From: Rhizophagus clarus
Lineage: Eukaryota > Glomeromycota > Glomeromycetes > Glomerales > Glomeraceae
Length of the DNA: 64,000 bases
Direction: 5' to 3'
NCBI GenBank assembly: GCA_015698045.1
Contig: BLAL01000156.1
Span: 310,001-374,000 of the forward strand
The number at the start of each line of letters is the position of its first letter. Positions within the stretch are counted from its first letter, which is position 1. This document shows positions 35,401 to 48,239 of this stretch, one piece after another. The translations under genes were made by a program, and so were the position numbers. The notes beneath the pieces are model-generated. The model was given only the letters and a program-made list of their open reading frames with translations, ran no database searches and was not told where the DNA came from.

Positions 35401-38400
35401 AAAAACTTACTTCTGTAAGTATAATTTTGAATATGATATCATTTATTAATATATATAGATTAATGATATATTTTAATTGATTGATTATTGATTGGTTGAT
35501 AGCGATATAGTATAATTAATTAATATTTTTATTGTTCATTTTAATTAGGTGATTAACGAGGCTAATAATCAGATGATTCCAAATATGTATATAAGAGACT
35601 TTTATCTCTTGTTCGATCTTTAATAATACCATAATAAAAAAATACAAATCTTTAAATTTAAACTCGATCTCTCAGGATGTCTCTGTTTCTCATCATAATA
35701 GATCTCAACAAGAATCAGATTCCCATTCCTATCGTCGTCAACGTCCTTATCATCATTCTCAATCAAGACATTCGCATAATCGTTTCCAATCAAAACATTC
35801 GCATCATCGTTCCTAATCCTGACGTCCTTATCATCGTTCCCAATCTCGACATTCGTATCATCATTCCCAATCCCAACGTTCGCATCATCGTTCCTAATCT
35901 CGACGTTCGCATAATCATTCCCAATCTCGACATTCGTATCATCATTCCTAATCCTGACATTCGCATCATCATTCCCAATCTTGACGTTCGCATAATCGTT
36001 TCCAATCTCGACATTTGCATTATCATTCCCAATCCTGACGTTCGTATTATCATTTCCGATCTTGACATTCGCATAATCATTCCCAATTTTGACGTTTGCA
36101 TAATCGTTCCCAATCTTAACGTTCTCATAATCGTTTCCAATCCCATTCTCATTCTCGTTCCTCTGGATACCGTCCTCGATCTCACAATTCTCATCATCGA
36201 TCCCACTATGTTCCTAATGATCAAATGATAATCCTTTTTTCTTCAGATTCATCCCCACAAAACAGAGGAAGATCATTAACGAAAAGTAATATTATTTTAA
36301 ATTAGTGTTAATTATATTTCATATGACTTATACCGATTTAATATTAAAAATTATAGGAACATCATCTCATATGTCTTCAACATTAAGTTCAACTGCTCCA
36401 GACCCAAATAGAGGTATTGCTGCTCTCACACGCTTATTCTGGCTTAAATGTCAAAATTTTCGTGCTAAAATGATTTATATTAATTACTGACTTTTAATAG
36501 GTGACGCTAAAAGTAAGGAAATCCAGGATTTGAAAGGTGCAATCTCAAATCTCACGCAACGTTTAGAAAATCTATCTAAGGGTACCAACTCTAATAAAAC
36601 GTTATCGCCTGTTTTTATGAGTAAGGAACAAAAATGTAAATTAGCACCCATGTCAAAAAATTATAAGAAAACACTTCACGTAAATATACATCTTTATTAA
36701 AAATTTATCTTTATTAAATATAAATTGATATTTGATCATTTTAATGATCTTTTATTAATAACTAGGATGAAGTGGTCCATATTTTAAATAATATAAATCC
36801 GTCACTTCAATTTGACGTATCTAAAACTTACAGCAATCAGAAAAAAGCGATGAACAAGAAGCTTTTACTGGCAGTAAAATCTGCAATGAACCCTTTCATT
36901 CAAGCATATGATGTAAAGATATTAAAAATCATTAAACAATTACATAAATCGCGCCGAGAGATGTGAAAATTGAAACAAGAAGGTAGAGCGGAAGAGCACA
37001 TTAAAAGGCAACATATGAATTCAAGAAGAGAGCAGGTATAAATTTTAATTATTCAAAATAAAACGTACACAATTAATTGATTTTAATTTACTGTACTTCA
37101 TTAGAAGATGTCTCAACGCAGGAGAGGATTGCAACATATGATATTGATATGAGATAACCTTTTATATGAATGACATCCTGAGAATTTGACTTGGGAATCC
37201 TATATGAAAGATTGCGAGAAGGCGTTAAATACGTTGAATCTTCATTCAGATGAATGGTCATCAGATGATGAAGAATTGGCGAAAGAAGAACGTGATAAAA
37301 AAATAAGATCAAAACGATTAGCCAGCACCAATTCAATAATAAAAGTATATGATAAAAAGTGGCGATCGTCTAGGGTATGTAAAGTTGTGAAGTTAATTAA
37401 TTAATATAACATTTATACATAATAAACTACAAATTTTTATAGATTAAACAAATCTTATCCCGGGCGGAAGAAATTGGGATAAGCATCAGAACAGGATTAA
37501 GTTGTAAACGTTACCGCTCGGATGATATTGTTGATAATAAAAGTAAGCCTAATGAAGATATGCCGGGCTGGTGGATTTCCTCAAAGTGGATTGCACAAGA
37601 ATCAGACGAAGATGACGACGATGAGGATGATAATGACGAACTAAATGATGGTGATAACAATGTCGGTGGTGGTGATAATGATGGCAATGTTGATGGTGAT
37701 AACAATGACGATAACAATATTGGTGGTGGTAATAAAGATAACGATAATGATGTTGGTGGTGGTAATAAAGATAACAATAACGATGTTGGTGATGGTAATA
37801 AAGATAATGATAACGATGCTGGTTGTGGTAATAAAGATAATGATATCGATATCGATATCGAAAAGGATGACAACGGTAATAACAATGATGTTGTTAATGT
37901 TAGAAAGAATAATTTGGATGGACCTTTTTACTTATTTGTACCGGATAGTATTAAGAAAGGAAGTACAACATCAACTTCATCAAATACTAGCAAGCATTCG
38001 TCAAAGACTAGGAAGCGTTCAATATTTTCTTGTCATTAGGTAATACATTTATACATAAATAATCGTATAATATTAGTAATAATAACAATAATATTAGTAA
38101 TAATAACAATAATATAGTAATAATAACAATAATATAGCAATAATATGTAGTATTGATATGGTAATAATATAGTAGTAATAAATAATAAAAAAATTTATAT
38201 ATAAATAATATATTCTATAATTGTTCATATTAAATGTAATTAAAAATCGAAATGAAAATAGAGACTCTGGTTAGTACGAAATAAAAACTGGCATTGGTTA
38301 TTAGAAATTTGCTTATATCGATAATAAAATTGTCATTCCTATTTGAAGATTAATATATGTCAGTGTTAAAATCGTCATTTTTTATTTGAACGATTATTGT

Positions 38401-38663
38401 ATGTCAGTTTTAAAATCAGCATTTTTTTGAGAGAAATGGCATTGGTTATTTGACCGTCGGCAGTCTGATTTTGGATGATTTATAGTAAGAATCAGTACAG
38501 AGATTTAAAAATCGGTGTTCCTATTTTTTTTTATCAAAAAAAGGGAATTCCGATTTTTTACTTTTCGCGCCATAAAATCGGCAGGAAAAAACCATAAATC
38601 GGACAAATAAAGCAAAATATCAGCAGTCCGATTTTTGACCGATTTTTACTTATTTGACGTGTG
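35400..38663. mobile_element. E4: truncated sister of E1 (right part only)
   Basis: The right end at 38663 reads inverted as CACACGTCAAATAAGTAAAA then ATCGG, a one-base variant of the E1/E2 terminus. The adjoining 220 bp match the left end of E1 in reverse (ATCGGCAGTCCGATTTTT-type palindromes, GCGCCATAAAATCGGCAG). It contains the RS gene in the orientation expected for a flipped E1. The transposase half and the other end are missing, so the left boundary is uncertain. The flanking base triplet on the right is TTA. Confidence 0.6.
35640..38039 (+). pseudogene. RS-rich accessory gene, copy 2 (inactivated)
   Basis: The exon order matches the E1 gene: RS exon to 36285, then exons beginning at about 36358, 36501, 36765, 37107 and 37442. 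Conserved text includes KSLNLNSISQDVSVSHHNRS, LKGAISNLTQRLENL, HILNNINPSLQFDVSKTYSN, KQLHKSRRE, RRRGLQHMI, DEWSSDDEELAKEERD and MPGWWISSKWIAQESDEDDD followed by an Asp/Asn/Gly tail. About ten stops lie in the RS exon at positions where intact units have CAA or CGA, plus a TGA for TGG in the fourth exon and two TGA in the fifth. The start codon appears to have become ATA. The 183-codon open frame in this exon (35677-36228) is an off-frame shadow of the repeat units. Confidence 0.8.
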
Positions 38664-40427
38664 TTAGCTGGTGTACTGCGACAAAATGCTAATAAAGGGT
38701 GTAGGAGTTGCACTATAAGTAAAGATTCATTTACTGATTTTACTCAAGATATGGCTTTAACTTCTCAATATCATCATTTAACAGATTCTGAATTTTCTTT
38801 AATATCTGCTGAAACGGTTATTGCTCAAAAAAAATGACTTAGTAAAGAATATGGATTGAAATTACGGCCTAGTATTTTAGATGAACTTAAAAGAGAAAGA
38901 CATCTACAAACACCACAAGATATTTATCATGTTACCACAGAAAAGATCGGGTGTCTACTCAAATTAACTTGTGAATTATTTTCACAAGAAGGAGAAAATG
39001 ATTTCATCAAAACCTGGAAAGACTTTAAGAAACCAAAGACATGATCATGTATATCAAATCCCATTAGCCACCAGAAAAGTTTTATGATGTCTGATTACCT
39101 CTGGGTTGCTATGATAATGCCTTTTATACTAAATCGGTTTTTAAAAATAACTAGTTTGAAGAATAATGAAGCGAAAAATATTCAACAGCAAACTGGCGCA
39201 TCATGTATTAATTTAGTAAAAAATGCTGTAATTACTTGTTGGGTTCATGTAGCAAAAACAATAAGTATGGTCTTTAAAAGCAAGTTTACAAATAATTCTT
39301 ATGAAGAATTACAACAAAATCTTAAAGAAGAAATGAATATTCTCCCAAAGGTATAAATAATAGATGATTACTTAATACAAATTTGAATAAATTATTTACT
39401 GTACTAATAATAAATAATCTTTAGGTTTTCTTTGAATTTGTCAATTTGCCAAATTTGCATGTTAGTATCCATTTACTAATGCATGCAAAAACTTATGGTA
39501 CTCTTATAAATACTCAATGCGATGTTAAAGAGATGGTGCATCAGATTTTTAAAGCAATGGTATCACAGACAAATCGAAAGAATATTGAATTAGATTTATT
39601 AAAACGATATACCACACTTTTCGCAATTCGTCATCTAGTAGATGGTGGTATAGATCAAAGGTTATCACGACGTTGTAACGGTTTTACTTCTATGACATCA
39701 AATTTTAGGCATATATTAACCAATTGGTATATTACCGAAGACAAAGAAACATCAAACAAACATGATGAACAAGATGATGGTTTGTATTGTAATTTATTAT
39801 TTACTAAGCGATGATACTATTTTTTTTTTCTAAAAACGTTATTTATTTGATTAATTTTATATATATTGTAATTTTATTATAGTAGTAACTTCTCCGGTAA
39901 ACTTTATTACAAATATTACCTTAAAAAAGAAAGTATCCCGACAAGATCATGAAAATATTATGTTGAACTTGCCACATTTCAATTCTGAGTTGCTTCTTTC
40001 ATTTAAAGATATTGGATTTAAGTCAGCTCTTGTATATTCTCAAATGAGTTGGTATAAATTGGCAACATATACAATAGAAGAAACTACTAGTGGTGTCTTC
40101 TTCAAAATCCATCTTCATATTGGTGACTTCGTGACAATACAAGAAGAAAATCATGATGAATGTTATGCAATTATAAAAGGAATCTTCAAATATAAAGCCA
40201 ACAATAATAAATTTTATGCATTTGTTATTCTTGATTGGTTTGAAGAAATTAAGAGAGTTCATCATGTATTGAAATATCCCCTTTATCGTATTCAGGCAAC
40301 TGATGATACATGTTGGAGAAGAATATTCCCAATATCAGTAGTTGACCATGTGCAAAAGGTTCACTTTGTTTATGATGCAACGAATGAATGCTGGATAAAA
40401 AATAATTTTTTTTTTACTGCTATATAA
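38664..40427 (+). pseudogene. transposase A-type remnant, copy 2 (5' truncated by E4)
   Basis: Coding similarity starts at the base after the E4 end with LAGVLRQNANKGCRSC and continues through LRPSILDELKRERHLQT, SFMMSDYLWVAMIMPFILNR, an exon at 39425-39775 (NLHVSIHLLMHAKTYGTLIN, IRHLVDGGIDQRL) and a final exon (about 39886-40427) with LHIGDFVTIQEENHDECYAI and WRRIFPISVVDHVQKVHF, the BAH-like C-terminus. Stops occur at about 38836 and 39042. The intron present in copy 1 after LAGVLR is absent here. The N-terminal half is not found in the window. Confidence 0.65.
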
Positions 40428-41110
40428 CTTTATAATTAGGACTTCTATTATATGAAGAACTTATCTGGTGTTATATTTATATTTGTAATTAGGATGAAAT
40501 TATTGGTGGTAGTAATTATTATTTAAAATCAATGCATTTAGTGATTTTTCATATTGTGATGACATCGTGATGATCTTGATCTGATCAACCAATAAAAACC
40601 TTTATTTTTTGTTTTTTGTTTTACTGATAAAAACTATCACACTCCTCTCTTTTCCATTAGATACTCCTTTTACGTAAAAATGTTAGTATTTATTTATGAA
40701 ATTTTGATACCTTTAAAATAAAGTTTTTTTTGAAATTTAACTACTGTTTTTTTCACAATGGTATTTGAAATAAAATATACCAGCAAGTACGGTATTATTA
40801 ACTACATTTACTTTTTTTTTAGTATTTTGATGAATTGGAGGTATAAAACAAAACTCGAATGTTAGTTTTTAACTTATAGGAAGTTTCTTTACGTTTCTTA
40901 TTATTTTTTTAGGTACATTTTTTAGGTCCAACATTTCTTTTATTAATTCTTTTTAGGATATTGATTAGGAGTACTGGGTATTGGAAATTAAAAATGGTAA
41001 GTTTTCGCGAAACTGCCATTTTTCTTATTTTTTTTTTTTTTTCATTATGTCTAATGACTTGTTGAGCAATCGCTAGCTAGATGTTGAGATAATAAATTAT
41101 TCTTCGATTA
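40428..41110. other. non-coding spacer
   Basis: AT-rich; I see no gene. It presumably contains the 3' region of the transposase remnant and the border of the DIRS-like fragment. Confidence 0.4.
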
Positions 41111-41324
41111 TCGTAAAATTGTTAGTAGACCATGGCATGTTTACAATAAACGAAAACAAATCTTATCCAACTCTGGCACAGGTGATCGATTACTTAGGGT
41201 TTCAAATCTATTCAAAGGCAATGACACTCAAATTGCCAATACACAAAATAAAGAGCTTAGTGAGGAAATGTCAGAAAGCGAAACAACTTAAAATTCTCTC
41301 ATATGAAAACTTGCCTCATTAATA
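41110..41324 (+). pseudogene. DIRS-type reverse transcriptase fragment, left of insertion
   Basis: The frame reads VDHGMFTINENKSYPTLAQV followed by IDYLGFQIYSKAMTLKLP and HKIKSLVRKCQKAKQL. The 'xNxxKS....xxxLGFxIxSxxMTxxLPxxKI' arrangement is the RT palm-thumb segment of DIRS/Ngaro-like retroelements. Coding similarity is cut at 41324 by the E3 transposon and resumes at 51822. Upstream RT domains were not found, so it was already a remnant. Confidence 0.65.
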
Positions 41325-41690
41325 CACAGGTCAAATGATGTCAAATCGGCTATCAATCAGCTATCAATCGGCCATCAGGATTGATGAATAGTCAAACAAA
41401 TTGATATTCAATCGGCAATAAATTGTACTACCTGATTGATGCTGAATTATGTCAAAAATCGACACCAAATCGGCATGCCGATCAAAAGATCAATGATCAT
41501 TGATTGATCGTTAATTGATGGTTGATTGATGGTTGATTGATGGTCGATTGATGGTCAAATTATGGTCAAATTATGGTCAAATTATGGTTGAATTATGGTC
41601 AAATTATGGTTGAATTATGGTCAAATTATGGTCAAATTATGGTCAAATTATGGTCAAATTATGGTCAAATTATAGTCGACTAACCAATTT
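41325..41690. repeat. E3 left subterminal array
   Basis: Starts with TCAAATCGGCTATCAATCAG-type repeats, followed by about 14 copies of ATGGTCAAATT and GATTGATGGTT in tandem up to 41680. Confidence 0.75.
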
Positions 41691-42484
41691 TTGTAGAATT
41701 TATTATAGCACATAATATTTAGAATTACAAATAAAATACATAGTATCTTTATTTATATTAATAAGTATTTAAAATAAAAACATTTATCATAATAATATGT
41801 TAGTATATGACTGATAAAGTTAGTAATATTTAATAAATAGTAAAGCGTAAATATAAAAAATTAGTAATAATTACACAAATACAAAAAGTTAGTATTATGA
41901 AGAGTTTGATAAAATTTATAAAAAAAAAAAGAAAAAAATACGTAATGATGTTAATAAAATATAAAAAAAAAGAATAATATTAGTAGTATTAAAAAAAAGA
42001 ATAACATTAAAAAAAAGTAAAGTTAATATTATAAAATAAAATATAGTTAATAATCAGTACAATAAATTTCATGACAAAAATACAATAATTAATATACCTG
42101 TAAAATGTAATAAGAGTAAGAAGAAAATAGAAAAGAAAGAGTGTAAGAAAACAGAAAAAAAAGAGTGTATATTTTTTAAAAAATAAACAGAGTCACGTTT
42201 AGTTATTTATATGCATGTTAAGATCAGGTCACGTGATAAAGATCAGACCGAATTTTGATTGGTTAATAATAGATAAATTGAAAAACTATGTTGTAATTTT
42301 TTATCTCATATAGTTATATATATAGTGATCTTTTAAATTTGTATTAAAATTTACCTTGGACTTTTGGATACCTAATTTTTTTAAAAGCTTCTATTTGTAT
42401 ATTACATGTGTCACGTGATATAATATTATAAAATTTTGTTAATAAAATTTAGTATTATATGTATATTACTTGAATATGTTGCGA

Positions 42485-42737
42485 TTAATCGTGATTAATG
42501 TTACATTTGTAATACAAGTTTAAGAAAAGTTTGCTCGAACTTTTCTTAATTATGATCATGTTACAATTGTAATATAAGTTTAAGAAAAGTTCACTCAAAT
42601 TTTTCTTAATCGTGATCATGTTACATTTGTAATACAAGTTTAAGAAAAGTTCGCTCAAATTTTTCTTAATTGTGATCATGTTATATAATTGTAATACAAG
42701 TTTAAGAAAAGTTCGCTCAAATTTTTTTTAATCGTGT
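42485..42737. repeat. 60-bp tandem array containing a hairpin
   Basis: About four units of CATGTTACATTTGTAATACA then AGTTTAAGAAAAGTTCGCTC and AAATTTTTCTTAATCGTGAT. Each unit contains the AAGAAAAGTTYG..CGAACTTTTCTT hairpin also present singly in E6 at 20964-21004. The short minus-strand open frame over it just follows the period. Confidence 0.8.
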
Positions 42738-43285
42738 ACAGGTCGAATGATATCAAATCAGCTATAAATCAGTTATCAATTAGCTATCAGGATTGATGAA
42801 TAGTCAAACGAATCAATATTCAATCGGCAATAAATCATACTACCCGATTGATGCCAGATGATGTCAAAAATCGGTACCAAATCAGGTTCTGATTGAAAGA
42901 TCAATGATTGTCGATTGATGGTTGATTGATGGTTGATTGATGGTCAAATTATGGTCAAATTATGGTCAAATTATGGTCAAATTATGGTCGATTGATGGTC
43001 GATTGATGGTCAAATTATGGTCAATTTATAGTCAATTGATGGTCGAAAGACCAATTTTTGTAAAATCATATAACGAATAATAAAATTTATTATAGCACAT
43101 AATATTTAGAATTACAAATAAAATACATAGTATCTTTATTTATATTAATAAGTATTTAAAATAAAAACATTCATTATAATAATATGTTAGTATATGACTG
43201 ATAAAATTAGTAATATTTAATAAATAAATAGTAAAGCATAAATATAAAAAGTTAGTAATAATTATAATAAAATACACAAATACAA
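42738..43285. repeat. internal duplicate of the E3 left arm
   Basis: TACAGGTCGAATGATATCAA at 42738 and the next 540 bp match 41325-41885 in order: the ATCAATCGGC section, the ATGGTCAAATT array, then TTATTATAGCACATAATATT and TTAGTATATGACTGATAAA. After about 43285 the match stops and resumes at 45494 (AAAAGTTAGTATTATGAAGA), showing later insertion of the intervening 2.2 kb. Confidence 0.75.
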
Positions 43286-45493
43286 CTAAAGAACGGTTTA
43301 CTGTTGTTAAGTCCGGAGCTTTGTTTATTATTACACATCAGTAAGAAGTCATAGAAAAAATATATAACAGTTGATTGGTCAGGTGTATAATGTGCAAAAC
43401 ACCATGTATTGCTCAACACGAGAAAATGGTATTTAGTAATAAACACATCATATATTAGTTAAAAAGAAAACAATGAATCTTTAGTAAGCGTTCATTAACA
43501 AAATAATAGTTTCCAAAAATTTAAAAAACTAATCAAATAAAAAAATAGGAATATAAATAAAAGTTTTATTAAATACAAGATTTAAGATAATAAAAACCTA
43601 CCAAAATTCAATACATATTGTTCTAAGATTCAAAGAACATCCACCTGAAAAAAAAAGAAAAAAAAAAAAATAATGAAACATAAGTAAAGTTTCATTAAAA
43701 GATAAATAAAAGAGATACATCAAACCATTTAAGGCTCACCAAATCCATGCTCAAGGTCCATCTAAAAGCTGAGTTCCAAGTAGTTTAACATTCTGCCCTG
43801 TATAAAGAAAAAGAGAGAGAACAAAACATTAGAAAATATTTTGTTAAAAGGAATATATTTAAAGAAATCAATTGCCTACAAAAGTTCCACAACCAGATCT
43901 GCCTAAAAAAAAAGTCCATTTTATCATCGATTCCCACGCGTTCAAAATTCTAAAGTACCAGTTTGTCTACAAAGAGAAAAGAACGAAACAATTAGTAATT
44001 GTTTCGTTAAAAGAACTATTTAAAAAAAATCTCTCCCCCTCACTAATTCTCACGTGTCTAAATATTCTGATGTCTAAAAAAAAAGAATAAATGGAGTGTC
44101 AGTGATCGTTTTGTTAAGATAATGTAAAAAAAAGAATTTGTTGATTAAAACCAAGGTGGGATCATCCACAGTTTTATCTTGGACCAGTGATGCTAGAATG
44201 GGTTCTATAAATAGATCTAGATTTCACAAATAGTAGAGGGTCAATTCCGGTCTTCTAAAAAAGAAAAAAATGGAATGAAGCGTAAGTAAAGTTTCGTTAT
44301 AAAAATATTTCGCCTCCTTACCTAATTTTGTATCACTGTCCATAAAAGTAGCAGTCTGAAAAAAAAGATGAGCATTGGTAAATGTTTCAGTAAAGATTAA
44401 TTCAAAAAAAAGAACCTTTACCAATACTCATATCTAAACTCCAAGTTCATTCAAGCTGAAGGAATTGTCTAAGAAATGAAACGTTAATACACATTTCACC
44501 AAGTGGTTCAAAATATTTTAATACAATACCTGATCTGAACGCCATCTAGGTGAACGTGATAGTGATTTCTAAGATCGTTTAAAAAAAATAGGTAAAACAA
44601 AACGTTAGAAATATTTCGTTAAAATCAGTTACTGAAAGGAAATTTACAAAAAACCCACAAATAGATCTGAAGTGTTAGCCTCTAAAAAAGAAACATTCGT
44701 TATATTAAAAAAAGTTTTTAAAAAAAGAATCTAATAAAAAAGGCTGGTACTTCACTAAAATTCCACATGTCTAAAAAAAAAATGAAAGAAAATGAAAAGT
44801 CAATAAACGTTTCATCAAAATAAATTAAAAAAAAATTCTACAGCTTCCATACTAAAATCTTGTGCGTTCAAATACTCCAAGGAATTGAGTGGCTGTATTT
44901 CTATATATACTCACGAAGCCTAGCCGTCTAAAAAAAGTGTAAAATAAAATGTCAATAAAAACGTTTCGTTAAAATTAATTGAAAGTAATAACTAATAAGA
45001 AACTTCTGACGTGTCATCTAAGTACCGAAGAACTGGCTGTCTGCAAAAAGAATAAACAAAACATTACATAGAATTCATTTTGTTAAAATATTAAAAAAAA
45101 AATTATTCACCAAAATTTTATACATTTAAAATCAAAAGAACTGGTTTCCTAAAAACTTGAAAAACAAATGGTATTTCTACAAAAGAAAAAAAAAGGCATT
45201 TCGCTAGAAACATTTCTTAAATAAAAAAAAAATTCCATTTCTCTTTACCTCAGGTTCGTGTCTATGGTGTTTTACTCCATTTAATAAAAAGTTTTTTTGC
45301 CATTCTGCTGATGTTATTAAAAAAAAATAAACAAAAAAAAATCACAGATTCGTATTACATGTTTATTAGCCATAAGATGTAATTAAAGAACCAGAACCAA
45401 TCATAGATCGACTCAAGTTTCAAGCAGACGAACATCTGAATATTTGTATCACTGTGCGTAGTATTATATAGTCCTTCGCTTCGCTCCAGACTA
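43286..45493. repeat. hairpin-rich 2.2-kb block inserted in the duplicated arm
   Basis: Loose units of 100-150 bp each carry an inverted repeat such as GAAACGTTAGTAAACGTTTC (variants AAACAATTAGTAATTGTTTCG at 43988 and others), followed by A-runs and CACGTGTCTAAA-like text. Candidate ends AGTCCGGAGC (43310) and GCTCCAGACT (45492) are inverted copies. No coding sequence was found; the short open frames have no recognisable content. Confidence 0.5.
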
Positions 45494-45599
45494 AAAAGTT
45501 AGTATTATGAAGAGTTTTTAGTAAAATATAGAAAAAAGAATAACATTAGTAATATTAAAAAAAGGTAAAGTTAATATTATAATTTAATAAAAAGTGTAT

Positions 45600-47715
45600 T
45601 TTTTTTAAAAAATGTTACGAAATCTAAAAAAATTCTCTATTAAAAATATCTCATACAAACTCTTAGAAAACCTCAAAAAAAAAAAAATCTCTGAATCTTA
45701 GAAAATTCAAAAAAAAAATCATTTTCTACACAAATCTTGGGATATCTCAAAAAAATATCTCAAAAAAAAAAATTTTCTATCAAAAATATTCATACGAACT
45801 CACAAAAAAGGAATCTCTACCAAAATATCCCATATGAACTCTTAGGAAATCTCTTTCAAAAAAATTTTCTATCAAAGAATTCCTCCTATCAGATATCCCA
45901 TACGAACCCTTCCTATATGAACTCTTAGGAATTCTCAAAAAAATTTTCTACCAAAGATATCCCATACGAACGTTTACTATATAAATCACACTTGGAAAAT
46001 CTTTATTAAAATATCCCATACGAACTCTTCTCACACGAACTCTAAGAAAATCTCTTAAAAAAAATTTTCTATTAAAGAATCCCATACAAACCCTTTCCAT
46101 ATAAACTCTTAGAAAATCTCTTAAAAAAAACTTTTCTATCAGATATCCCATACGAACTCTTTCCATAGTATGAACTAAGAAAATCTCTTAAAAAAAAATT
46201 TTCTATCAAAGAATCACATACGAACCTTTCTATACGAACTCTTAAAAATCTCTTAAAAAAAATTTTTCTATCAGATATCTCATACGAACTCTTAAAATAA
46301 AAAAAAAATCAATTTATCAAAAATATCCTATACGAATCTTAGAAATCTCTCCCAAAAAATTTTCTATCAAAGAATCCCATGCAAATCCTTTCCATATGAA
46401 CCCTAAAAAATTTCACAAAAAAATTTTCTATCAGATATCCCATACAAACTCCTATACGAACTCTTAGAAAATCTCTTAAAAAAAATTTTCTATCAAAGAA
46501 TCCCATATGAACCTTTTCCATATGAACTTTTAGAAATCTCTTAAAAAAAAATTTTCTATTAAATAATCCCATGCGAATGCTTCCCATATGAACTCTTGGA
46601 AAATACGAACTCTTTTCATATAAACTTAGAAAATTCCAAAAAAAAAATTTTCTATCAAATACCCATATGAACTCTTAGAAATCAAAAAAAAAAAATCTAT
46701 TTATCAAATATATTCTATACAAATCTTAGGAAATCTCTCGAAAAAAATTTTCTATTATATATCCCATAGACCCATACGAACCCTTCCCATATGAACTCTT
46801 AGAAAATCTCTCAAAAAAATTTTCTATCAAAGAATACCATGTGAATCCTTTCTATACGAACCCTAAAAAATTTCACAAAAAAATTTTCTATCAGGTATCC
46901 CATAGGAACTCTTTCCATATGAACTCTTAGAAAATTTCAAAAAAAATTTTCTATCAGATATCCCATATGAACCTTTCCCATATGAACACTTGGAAAATCT
47001 TTATCAAAATATCCTTCCCATACGAACTCTAAAAAAAACTCTTAAAAAAAATTTTCTATCAAAGAATCCAATACGAATCTTTTCCATATGAACTTTTAGA
47101 AATCTCTCAAAAAAAAATTTTCTATTAAATAATCCCATGCGAACGCTTTCCATATGAACTCTTGGAAAATACAAACTCTTCCCATATAAACTTAGAAAAT
47201 CCTAAAAAAAAAATTTTCTATCAGATACCCATATGAACTCTTAGAAATCAAAAAAAAAATAATCTATTTATCAAATATATCCTATACGAACCTTAAGAAA
47301 TCTCTCAAAAAAAATTTCCTATCATATATCCTATAGATCCATACGAATCCTTTCTATATGAACTCTTAGAAAATCTCTCAAAAAAATTTTCTATCAAAGA
47401 ATCCCATGTGAATCCTTTCTATACGAATCCTAAAAAATTTCACAAAAAAATTTTCTATCAGGTATCCCATATGAACTCTTCCCATATGAACTCTTAGAAA
47501 ATTTCAAAAAAAAATTTCTATCAGATATCCCATATGAACCTTTTCCATATGAACACTTGGAAAATCTTTATCAAAATATCTCATATGAACTCTTTCCACA
47601 CGAACTCTAAGAAAAACTCTTAAAAAAAAATTTTCTATCAAAGAATCCCATACGAACCTTTTCCATATAAACTTTTAGAAATCTCTCAAAAAAAATTTTC
47701 TATTAAAGAATCCCA
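45600..47715. repeat. tandem array, about 55-bp units, left part
   Basis: Several dozen degenerate units combine CCCATACGAACTCTTAGAAA then ATCTCTTAAAAAAAATTTTC and TATCAAAGAAT. Longer blocks of about 720 bp repeat at higher order (for example near 46330 and 47040). The array is interrupted at 47715 by E2 and continues at 50654. Confidence 0.85.
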
Positions 47716-47844
47716 CACAGGTCAAATAAAAAAAAATCGCCAAAAATCAGCAGTCTGATTTTTGTCTGATTTTTGGATATTTTTGTCTGATTTGTTGCAA
47801 ATTTTTGCCAATTTTTTGGCGCGAAAAAATAATAAACGGTATTG

Positions 47845-48090
47845 CCGATTTGTCACAAAAAATTGGCATTCCAATTTTTAAATAGTGCATGCAAATTGGC
47901 ACTCTGATTTTTAAATAGTGTATGCAAATCGGCACTCCGATTTTTAAATAGTGCATGCAAATCGGCACTCCGATTTTTAAATAGTGTATGCAAATCGGCT
48001 CCGATTTTTAATAGTGCATGCAAATCGGCACTCCGATTTTTAAATAGTGCATGCAAATCGGCACTCTGATTTTAAATAGTACATGCAAAT
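47845..48090. repeat. 34-bp subterminal repeats of E2
   Basis: Seven near-identical units of TTAAATAGTGCATGCAAATC then GGCACTCCGATTTT, with GTGCATGC/GTGTATGC alternation. Every unit contains the ATCGG..CCGAT palindrome of the E1 family. The minus-strand ORFs rich in 'MHALFKNRSADLH' are a by-product of the period. Confidence 0.88.
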
Positions 48091-48239
48091 TCAACCAATT
48101 TATTTTCTTTATATTTAAAGAAATACGACACATGCAAAAATTTATTTTTTCTCAAAAAATTTTATTCAAAGTAGTTTAATTTAAAAATTTTACACGTTTT
48201 ATTAGTAATTAAAAAATAAGAATTTATTTTAATAGAAAA

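Noticed and set aside
35677..36228. 183-codon frame with repeats such as NPDVRIIIPNLDI, resembling a repeat protein
   Set aside because: It is the off-frame reading of the decayed RS exon; the homologous exon in E1 and the conserved downstream exons fix the true frame.
47845..48090. Regular 34-bp repeats that could suggest a CRISPR array
   Set aside because: Units are contiguous without unique spacers, lie in the subterminal zone of a eukaryotic transposon, and no cas genes exist.
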